A stretch of DNA of 64,000 bases from Monilinia fructicola (lineage: Eukaryota > Ascomycota > Leotiomycetes > Helotiales > Sclerotiniaceae): the NCBI GenBank assembly GCA_008692225.1, contig VICG01000007.1:1089501-1153500 (forward strand). The letters run 5' to 3'. Made by a program: the position numbers and the translations under genes. The notes beneath the pieces were generated by a model. That model worked only from the letters and a program-made list of their open reading frames with translations. It ran no database searches and was not told the DNA's origin. This document shows, in pieces, positions 55,309 to 64,000 of the stretch (its first letter is position 1; every line of letters begins with the position of its first letter).

Positions 55309-56152
55309 ATGGATGTCCCAGAGGCTACCGTCTACCCTGTCTTGAAGGGCAAGGTTGCGATAATAACCGGTGGATCACAAGGTATGGGAAAGGCTACCGC
55401 GTCAGTTTTCCTACGAGCTGGCGCTCAGGTGGTTATCGCCGATGTGAAGGAAGCGGAGGGTCAGACGACTGAGAAGGAGCTATCTCAGTTTGGAGAGATT
55501 GTTTTTGTACGGTGCGACATCTCCAAGTCAGAAGATGTCCAGAATCTTATCGCAACAACAGTAGAGAGGTTCGGCAAGCTCGATGTAGCTGTCAACAACG
55601 CCGCACTCACGCCAGACAGAACACAACTTATCGATTTCGATGAGGCCTACTGGAACAACCTTGTGGGAATCAATCTTACTGGTACAGCTTTATGTTGCAA
55701 GTGGGAAATGCAACAAATGATTAAACAGGGCGCGCAAGGCTCTATTGTCAACATTGCGTCCGTCAATGCCTTCAGACCACAACCAAATATGCCTGCATAT
55801 ACAGCAACCAAGCATGCTATCATTGGTTTGACTAAGCATGCCTCTGTGGAGGGAGGGCCAAAGGGAATTCGGGTAAATGCTGTTGCGCCTGGTGCTATCT
55901 TTGTGAGTTTACCATGATGTGCTGATAGTATGTGGAATCAAAGAAACTAATTTGAGACAGAGTGATATGTCGGCAGCCGCACTAGAAATTATGGGAACTA
56001 CTATGGAAGAATTTGCTCTGACTGTAAGCAATTTGAATCGTTTCGGAATGGCTCATGAGGTCGCGCAAGCCTCGCTGTGGCTCTCATCGGAAAGTTCATC
56101 GTATATCACCGGTGTCTGCTTGCCCGTGGATGGAGGCTACCTGGCGAAGTGA
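55309..56152 (+). CDS. Short-chain dehydrogenase/reductase (classical)
   Basis: Exons are 55309-55902 and 55961-56152, giving 261 residues. ATG 55309 ([20 protein letters not shown]) is preferred over the in-frame upstream one. The cofactor motif is [16 protein letters not shown], and [11 protein letters not shown] has an acidic residue after strand 2, which favours [12 protein letters not shown] and the catalytic Ser, Tyr and Lys in [20 protein letters not shown] with KHA complete the active site. The usual VDGGYL ends the protein. With the divergent sugar transporter it may oxidise an imported sugar or polyol; this is inference from position. The intron removes a false stop. Confidence 0.93.
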
Positions 56153-57760
56153 TTGAGGATCTTATCGGCTTGTAGTACAGAATCAACGGCGAGGATAGAT
56201 GATTGTCTTGAGGCCAGTGTAGATCTTGAAGGTGTTCCATCCACCAGCCGTGAAGCTACCCGAAATTAGTTTGATGTCCTGAATCACTTCAGCCGATCGT
56301 TATACCTGCAGCTCTGATTGAACATATTGCAAAGGTTTCGTGTTGATATAGCGTGAAAATCTGATAAAGATCTTATCTATGACATGTTTTCTCACCTGGC
56401 GTGCCATAACAGACACTTGTGTGGCTCTAGACTACACATGGAGATTCACTCTGTAAGGACTTAATTTCGAAAACTCCGGTGGAGTACAGTAGCACAGGTT
56501 CTGTTCGTTCATATCGCATGAACGGAGTTTTATGGTTCCCAAGGTAGTCGAACTGAAACCACGCATCAATTCCATCCAACAGAGAGAACCTCGAGTTCCC
56601 TTGTCAATTATTCCAAGTGGTAGGTCCTCTGGACACTTGTTTCTTGATACTTGGAGCGTCGATGCCCCCACATTGAATAGATTATATGGGGTAGAGTTCC
56701 CTTAATAGCCTCCCCACCATGATTACGTTTTCCACTAAGCTACATAGAACGTGGACAGCCAGTAAAGGGCTATGGATAGAGAGCAGATTACTGACCAGAC
56801 AACTCTGACCTCGGCCTCTGTTCATTTCTAGTTTAGGACTCCGGTTGACATCAGACTACTGCTCATCTACAATCATGTGCAATGAGTACGGGTGATATTT
56901 GCGAGGTTGGAAACATGACTAGGTGAAGATAACTTTCCCATTACTATAAAGATCTTCAATGGTAAAATTTTAGAGTTATTGATCAACAACATTGAGGGTA
57001 TATTGGGGGTTTCCGTTGCGTTGAGGTATTTGAACGCAGAGACCCATTAGAAGGGCTAAACCCGATGTATACGTGCTCTTCAACTTCCCACGATCCACAA
57101 AATGAGGGGTATAGGTCGACGACAACCATTGCCTTTTCCTAGGGCTATTATGTAAAACTTAAAGCCAAAACACGCTCCCCTGTTGGGGTAGCCGGGATGC
57201 GTTCCTGCACCTTATCAATAGGCCCACTCATACATATCTAGTCACAATGTCACATGAAAACAAGTTCCTGAAGAGTTGACACTTAAGTATGCGTTAGATC
57301 TTAAATGAATCGTGTGATGCTAAACATGATATTCCGGATAGACGAGTACTACCTCAATGCGTGGCGCCAATAATCTCAATCATTTCCATTAGGGCGATCT
57401 TTACTAAATTTCCTTTTGCAATATTTGAGACAGGAAACCTGTACGGCCCTTTTTGGAGAGAAAAAAAAGAAATACAGAGTAGATATGGTATGCCTTGATA
57501 CCTGGAATATCATATTGAGCAGCAAGATAGGAAATAGTGCTCCACTTACTATGCGTACAGTGGAGCAGCAGCTGAACCTCCTAACTCAATGATAAAGCAG
57601 GTTTTCTGTCTTCAGCAGCAGTGAGGGATTTGGAAAATCTGCAATTTTGTTAAATGACAATAGCAGTTACTACTCCGTTGTTAGTCCAATATTCGAACAG
57701 AATTATTGGAAATCCCAGCTCGACTCTAGAATATACTTCGGAGCAACCAAGTCACTAAAT
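56153..57760. other. Intergenic
   Basis: About 1.6 kb between the two dehydrogenases. Only short overlapping ORFs are present, and no repeat or RNA gene was recognised. Confidence 0.5.
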
Positions 57761-58707
57761 ATGGAATCCATTCCAAAAACACAACTACCCTCACGGAGTG
57801 GCACAGAATTTCGGGTTCATGAAGGCAAATTAGCTATCGTAACTGGATCAGCCAGAAGTAAGCTTCGGTATCAAAACCCTGATTTTTAGATTATACTTAC
57901 CGGAATTTAGGCATTGGTGCTGGAATAGTTAGAAAGCTCGCTAGCAAAGGATGCAATATCATTATCAATTATGTCACTACTGCATCTGACGAGGCGGCAG
58001 CTTTGCTCAAGACAGAACTGGAGTTGAAACATTCCATAAAGGCAATCGCCGTTCGTGCGGACATCAGTACTACTGCTGGCTGCGAAAGCATCATCACTGC
58101 GGCAAAAGAAAACTTCACGAACTCCAAAACTGGCCGTTTGCACATTGATATTTTGGTGCACAATGCCGCAATATTACATGTCGGCCCCCTTGAAACTGTT
58201 ACAGAGAAGGATTTCCACCAGATCTACGCTGTGAATGTGCTCGGTCCGACACTACTGACAGCAGCTTGCAAGAACTTTCTGCCCACTGATCGTTCCGGTC
58301 GCATTATAATGATGTCCAGTATCAACGCAAAAATCGGAACGCCAAACACGACATTGTACTCGGGTACGAAAGCGGCAATGGAAGCGATGACTCGTGTATG
58401 GGCAAGAGAGTTGGCTGAGAGGGCCACAGTGAATTCTATCAACCCGGGACCTGTTATGACTGACATGTATCTGTCTACTACGGAAGAAGCTAAAAAAGGA
58501 CTAGCGTTGTGGAATCCATTGACGCCCTTAGCCACAGTAAGAGAGACTGACAGTCCCGAAGTAAAAGAGTTGGGTAATCGATTGGGTGGGAGGGCTGCAT
58601 ATGATCATGAGATTGCGGGCATCGTTGCCATCATGTGCGATCCAGATTCATCGTGGATGACGGGAAGTTTAGTGTGTGCTAACGGGGGGCTCTCTTTCAG
58701 TATGTAA
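57761..58707 (+). CDS. Short-chain dehydrogenase/reductase (ketoreductase-like)
   Basis: Exons are 57761-57857 and 57911-58707, giving 297 residues. The nucleotide-binding motif TGSARSIGAGIVRKLASKG spans the intron. DILVHNAAILHVGPLE is the structural NAG-like motif. The catalytic Ser, Tyr and Lys lie in IIMMSSINAKIGTPNTTLYS followed by GTKAAMEAM. NPGPVMTDMYL and SWMTGSLVCANGGLSFS finish the fold. This fungal group includes hydroxynaphthalene and tropinone-like reductases and usually uses NADPH. The product is not known. It is only about 35% like its upstream neighbour by eye, so it is not a recent copy. Confidence 0.92.
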
Positions 58708-58980
58708 GGATCACAAGTCAAACAATAGGAATTCGAGCTACTCTAAAATTGTTTCCGCAAAACACTTCCAACTGAAGGAGTAGCCGCCATGCGCAGATGC
58801 CAATTCGTGATTTGAATACGATGGTCAAGATTGCTTCGCGGGATTCCAGAGAGATGCTCGCATAAGATATATAAACAGCTTCCCAGGTCGCTAGGTCGCA
58901 CCTTGAAGACCCAGCACGTTGACTGCCATGCCATTCCTCAATTTCCAAGGTTATGTGTGAAAGTCGTAAGGTTCGACGAG

Positions 58981-59056
58981 AAGTATGTATGTCTGTCTGT
59001 CTGTCGGTATGTATGTATGTATGTATGTATGTATGTATGCATGTATGTGTGTGCAT
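58981..59056. repeat. GTAT/GTCT microsatellite
   Basis: Tandem GTAT, GTCT and TGTA tetramers, the longest pure run being GTATG units at about 59008-59048. The His/Thr/Tyr-rich ORFs on both strands here are artefacts of this repeat. Confidence 0.9.
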
Positions 59057-59861
59057 ATACTCGAGGATGTGGTGATAATGATAATATGCGATCAGTAGTT
59101 TGGTGATGGATGGATGTCAAGGTTTTCCGAGGTCCCATCTATCTAGCCTTAACCTTAATCTAATCACTCGGTAGTTCTACAAGTAAACTTCATGATGCCT
59201 AGGTAATCTCCATGCATTTGTCAACTTGCAACGCACAGACTATTTTCGACCACCACCCACAATCGATTCCACGAACCTTGGCATGAATTATGTGTGCATA
59301 CCAGGTCATTGTACTAGTCGTACACATATCGCTGGACAGGATGATGAACTTCAAGTGATTTTCCTCACAGTATCTATGCTTCAGATTTGACCTTGTCAGC
59401 TACCGGGAATCAACTCGAGAGCTTACGGGACTGGGCGCACTTGACGCAGCCAAATTGATGGATCTGGGATGGAGATTGCTCAACGCTTGATATCCGTAGA
59501 TTGGAAAGTTTGATGCGCAATCTAAGCACGCTGAAGATACTGGAATACTGAGCAAGGAAGACCATGAGAGGGTTCTGATGACGAACACAAAGATATATTA
59601 CACATTCAAAGCTTATCGGCGTACCGCAAACGATTGAAAGTCATTTACTGCATCGAAGAGAGTATTCGTTGATCCGATTTGTGAAAAGAAGGCAGAACTC
59701 CTTAACAGAAGTCGCTTTCCACAATAGCTGAGAATCTTTACTTCCTTACCACAGGTGTACCACACTGGTCCACCTAGATCTGAGGCTCTTTGGAGAACTC
59801 TATGAACAGATCATGTCATTGATATTCAAGCTCCATTGCTTTGTTATCTCATCCACACGTT

Positions 59862-60323
59862 TTATTTCTGCATTGTGTAGAGTCTCACTGAATCTTGATT
59901 TGTGCTTTCTTTACATGTCGCTTCCTCCTCCAGATGATGGATTACATCTGTAAAAGCATAGAGGTTCCTTAATTCCTGCTGACATATCTCCTTTGACACC
60001 ATACCTTCGCTTTGATGATTACGATTGTCTTGAAGAGTTCTGCGTCTGATTGATTCACAATCAATCAAATCTTGAATCTTTGGGGGATCTTGATAATGCA
60101 GATACGGCCCTGGTTCAATATCGAATTGCATCTTATCAAAGCCATACTTTTACATTTCTTCCAATACCTCGGAGCACCTTTCCAGTAGGCAATCAACGTT
60201 TGCGAGAATCGAAGGTTCTAGTGGCTCCTCATTCTTGACCCTAACGCGATCTGAATCATTATCATCGCATGGAGATCCTTCCAAAGTCGACTCATTTGGA
60301 ATCATCTTTCCAGTGGGATTCAT
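59862..60323 (-). CDS. Small acidic hypothetical protein with an in-frame stop or mini-intron
   Basis: From ATG 60323 (MNPTGKMIPNESTLEGSPCD) one frame runs 154 codons but meets TAA at codon 58. A 36-nt stretch at 60167-60132 with GTATTG and AAG borders would remove the stop in frame, but such an intron is unusually short. The second half (MQFDIEPGPYLHYQDPPKIQ) is also acidic and helix-prone. Composition resembles the two following unknown genes. No family was recognised. Confidence 0.4.
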
Positions 60324-60658
60324 TGCTGCTCGTAGTATATAGATTGGTAATGTTTTCCATTCTTGTGCGCAGATGTAGCTAGACTATTTATATCATGCTT
60401 GTTTACACAACATGTGGATCTGGAAAGTTCTACCGAATGAGAGTTCAACTGCCAATGAAAGAACGACAAACAACTTACCTACGAGATCCTATCCTCCAGT
60501 CGCTGTTGTGCTATAAAAACGTAGAGTCAATTCGAATTAGTACGAAAGTCAAACGAGGAAATAGGCATTGATCATGTCATTCTTTTTTTTCATTATACTG
60601 ATACGCTCTGCATTTCTCATTTTGCCAAAAGTAATACGCACTGCAACTTGCTTCCAAA

Positions 60659-61461
60659 TCACTTTGCTTCTGATGCCTCGAGGTCCAAAGTCGACTTCAT
60701 AAAACACTTCCACTGCTCAAATACCTTGACTTTATCAACTTGCTGTGCAAGATCTTCTTTCAATTTCGCATTCTCTTCCTTCAATTCTAAGATAGTGGCA
60801 TCTTTCTCTTCGATCTCCTTATGTAAGGCATCAGTTGCAGCAATTTTTCCCTTCAACTCCGAAATGTTGACGTCTCTCTTTTCGATTTTCTCTTGCAGAA
60901 GATCCATCATGGAAACTTCTGGTGCCCTCATAATCGAATCCCAATCGTCAGAAAGATTTTCGATCGCAGATTTAAGCTTGGCGAGTCTCTTCGGTAAGTC
61001 TCTTTCGTGTTGCTCGTATCGATGGGGGCTAGAAGATAGCTTGAAGACAGCGGACTGCCTTGTTTGTGGAAATGCTAAACAATCAGTCGTGGTTTCAGAT
61101 GATTTTATAAACAGGTTCCATACTTGTGGCTGAGAATTTTGCTTTCTTGATGGACACGTAATCTGAGCTTTCACTATCATAGTAGAGTCTATCTTTGGAT
61201 CTCGATCCATCTACATTCTTCGAATGAAGGCTCGAAGTTCGACACTCATCATCCTGTAAAAACAACTCCTGTAACAACAGATTTTAGTAATCATACTGCC
61301 TCAAGGATATGCTGCCTGACCTCTTCCGAGTTGTAAAACTCGCGTCCACTCTCAACTTTGGGTGCTGTTATGTATGGTATTTTGTACTTCCTCTTCTTCT
61401 CTCCATCCATCTTCGGCATATCCAGCTCACATTTCTGTGTGTGACTGTTAGTACTTGCCAT
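60659..61461 (-). CDS. Coiled-coil hypothetical protein
   Basis: Exons are 61461-61297, 61253-61124 and 61074-60659, giving 236 residues; the first intron (43 nt) is short and its acceptor uncertain. The N-terminus is basic (GEKKRKYKIPYITAPKVESG), the middle Ser-rich (DSESSDYVSIKKAK). From about residue 120 a long coiled coil follows (LQEKIEKRDVNISELKGKIA; ELKEENAKLKEDLAQQVDKV). No catalytic motif is visible. The Lys/Arg patch could be a nuclear signal. I recognise no family. Confidence 0.6.
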
Positions 61462-62802
61462 TTTCAAGCGTACCTTCACTGACAACTGAACCTCCACAGA
61501 TTGATAGCAGAAATAGAGGAAATTTAAGCATCCTGAAGTAGGTGAAGATGCTGTGCCGTGATAGATTATGCCTGGAAAAAAGCAAAACCTTTGGTCACGA
61601 GGTCGAGGAACACTGCATACAAAGACTACCATGATTTGAGGATGGATATTTCTTTTGTTTCTCATAGTACAATGACGTTATAGATCCAAAGCAGCTACCC
61701 CTGGATATCCATGATAGCTTTTGTAGGCAGATAACCTCTTATCCACACCTTGATCTGTTGATTACCCTTCAATTTTTATTGTATTTCGTGGAGAATAAGA
61801 ATCCAACATTAGCCGGAGATGCTACGAACGCCGCGAAAGCCACGAACTGGTCAATTATCAACAAGCTCTTGGGATCTTTGCACTATATCGGAAGTTCAGA
61901 GTCATCTAAAACACGAGAAAAAACATGTCCAGCGTGAAGATTCAAGTATGGTATTTTTGATTTATGGGAATTTTGATGTCTATAACTGATGGAAAGAACA
62001 TAGAGATAATGTGATTGTTGTTTCAAAAACAGACATCAGGCGCGGACAAAAGAGAACCAACCCAAATTGAGCCTGTCTTTAATGATACAGAAGGAGTAGA
62101 AGAATTCATAGGGAAGAGTTTAGGGTCTTTTAGGTTGACTCATGGGTGCTAGTTGTGACTATTCTGATCGCAGTTTGATAGGTCAAAATGAGTAAAGTAT
62201 CAATATCATGAAGCCATGGAGAAAAGGACTTTGAAAGAGTTGAGAACTTGCTTATTCAAACTAAACAGTAGCATTCTGAAATCCAAAATCTTGGAAATAT
62301 ACAGGAAATCATAGAAGTTAGGAATGGTGAGCTAAGCTTTGCTGATTGATTGGATTGGCTCAAGCCTTTTAGAAACTCACAGTTATATCCAGCTTTATAG
62401 CGATCACTTCACTTATACGGTAATTGGCTGCCTACCAAATGTTTGTCAAGATACTCAGGGTATGCACTAACGCCAATATTGCGTTTGCAGTGAAATAAGC
62501 TGACCCATAATGCAATCAATCTCGTGGTCCAAATTGATTTTGAAAATCAAAAGTCGTACAAAGATGTGCAGTCAGCCTAACTCGGCTCTGCAAGGCGGTT
62601 TTTGATTGGATCCCAAATCATTCCCTGCAGATACTCAGGTTTTGGTGGCTGTTTCAGATGCGCCAACTACATTTCATTCAATCAACATTTATCAGGTAGC
62701 GATAAGTCTCATTGATCGTCATATTGGAAGTAGTTCTAGATTATCTATATTTGTGGCGAAGAACATCTAAATACATGTCATCACTTAGTCTGTATGTTCA
62801 CG

Positions 62803-63636
62803 ATGCCGAAGATGGATTTGACGTGCGATAGTCCAGAACCACAGGAGCACTTGTCAAAGAGACAAAAGACCGCTGATTTTGAGGAAGACTTTGAGAACGT
62901 GGGTGCTGATTTGTTTCTTTGGTTTGATTCTGAAATTGTAATATTGACTTTGACCCCAAGAAATTAACGGCTCCTATTGCTCTCGAGCTTGGCGAAGAGT
63001 CTAGAGACCTTGAACGTAAGTTTTCAAAACTCCAGCGAGAACAGAGACCTCAAATTCACGAGACAGTCAAACTCCTGGACAAATGTCTTGCTTCACGTAG
63101 ATGCGATATCGCCCAGCCTGCGAAATGCCAGTGTCGATGCTGTCTCTACACCAAATATGGACATATTGCATTTGTGCCGCACGATGCCCATCAAGATGAC
63201 GAGGATGGCCCAGGGAAGAAATGTGAGGATTGTATTAATGTTGAGGGGACTGTTAGAGGACAATTTGCAGGTGAAATTTCCTCACTCGCGATAAATCATG
63301 AACGAGATCTAACTTCTTCCAGTGGAGATCTCAGAGCCTTTACCTATGTCGCCTGAAGCTCGACATGACCTTGCATGCCATTTCCGGGTATTTAGAGAGA
63401 TTCTAAGTAGGATGTTTTCAACAAAGATCCAAGACCTGAGGAAGAGAATGGCTCAGGTGAAGATAGAAAGCATGCCAATGTTACAGGAAGAGATGTTGAA
63501 ACTACAGGAAGAAGTTATAGTATGCGATTCTCAGCTGGATGAGCTGAGGAAGGAACTAGCACGCACTTTCGAGACCATGGTGACGAGTGGTGTCGATATA
63601 TCGAGACGAACAAATGATCTGTCCATGACCTCATGA
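62803..63636 (+). CDS. Cys-rich and coiled-coil hypothetical protein
   Basis: Exons are 62803-62898, 62961-63270 and 63323-63636, giving 239 residues; an in-frame ATG at 62794 is also possible. The start MPKMDLTCDSPEPQEHLSKR is followed by a region with closely spaced Cys (CDIAQPAKCQCRCCLYTKYG, then CEDC), which may bind metal. A coiled-coil C-terminus ends it (LQEEMLKLQEEVIVCDSQLD). A further coiled-coil-like frame at 63650-63856 may be a continuation after a frame change. It lies head-to-head with the preceding coiled-coil gene, 1.3 kb apart. Function unknown. Confidence 0.55.
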
Positions 63637-64000
63637 TCAGAAGAACACAATGCCGACACTTGTACGCCTGGGCAAGATAAGCGTGCGAGGAACCGCGTCA
63701 CTAGAGGAATACATGAATAGAGTAAGTGCCGAAAATGTCAGAATTGCGAAGTGGGTACCGCAGTTGGAGGAAGAGAATACTCAATTCAAAAGGCATGATT
63801 CTCAGACTGCTCCGACAAAATTCTACACCTCGGGCGGAAATCAAAGTCATGATTAGAGCTAGATGTCTCTAGGTATTCAGGTAGAAACCGGATAACAAAT
63901 TGACGTTTAGGACATTCTCCACTGACTTTGCGGGGATTAAAACAAGCAATAAATTCTGTATATCTGTACCTTTTGGCATATCATTTCATGGCAGTGGTAA

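Noticed and set aside
58718..59138. His/Thr/Tyr-rich ORFs on both strands
   Set aside because: They are translations of the GTAT/GTCT microsatellite, not genes.

Overview
The window looks like nuclear DNA of a filamentous ascomycete. Most genes carry 1 to 5 short introns (about 45-120 nt) with GT...AG borders, CTAAC/CTGAC-like branch points and TAG/CAG acceptors. The gene content is typical of Pezizomycotina: HET domain, DUF3425 relic, fungal rhodopsin-like membrane protein, Zn2Cys6 factor, highly reducing polyketide synthase relic and 2EXR domain. Protein style and the AT-rich intergenic DNA suggest Leotiomycetes, possibly Sclerotiniaceae; this is inference from memory, not a search. Exon borders were placed by hand from splice motifs and reading-frame arithmetic.

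Layout. 0-10.5 kb: N-terminal part of an EGF-containing ABC-G transporter (minus, runs off the left edge), a PLP aminotransferase, a decayed polyketide synthase enoyl-reductase fragment, small hypothetical ORFs and a HET-domain protein. 13-20 kb: a SET protein, a small Cys-containing protein, the membrane proteolipid Pmp3 and a vacuolar-type cation/proton exchanger with one frameshift. 21.5-28 kb: a secreted S10 carboxypeptidase, a membrane-anchored alpha/beta hydrolase and an RPEL-repeat protein. 29.6-35.5 kb: mitochondrial elongation factor G, DNA polymerase kappa with one frameshift, and a broken DUF3425 factor. 35.5-39 kb: gene-poor DNA with tiny membrane-type ORFs. 39-49.7 kb: 4'-phosphopantetheinyl transferase, a medium-chain reductase, a Zn2Cys6 factor, an acyl-CoA dehydrogenase with five frameshifts, a 2EXR fragment and a seven-helix rhodopsin-like protein. 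49.7-52.4 kb: gene-poor, partly AT-rich. 52.4-58.7 kb: a sugar transporter and two short-chain dehydrogenases, plausibly a sugar or polyol uptake and oxidation neighbourhood. 59.8-63.6 kb: three small unknown acidic or coiled-coil genes.

The most notable signal is a set of single-base frame breaks. Eight clear breaks in four genes (cation exchanger, polymerase kappa, acyl-CoA dehydrogenase, DUF3425 factor) all look like one extra base inside a homopolymer run, with conserved protein continuing immediately in the +1 frame. A ninth possible case lies at the start of the alpha/beta hydrolase. The simplest reading is homopolymer over-calling in the assembly; real decay is the alternative, and it is most plausible for the acyl-CoA dehydrogenase and the DUF3425 gene. 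I found no convincing tRNA or rRNA gene, CRISPR array or intact transposon.
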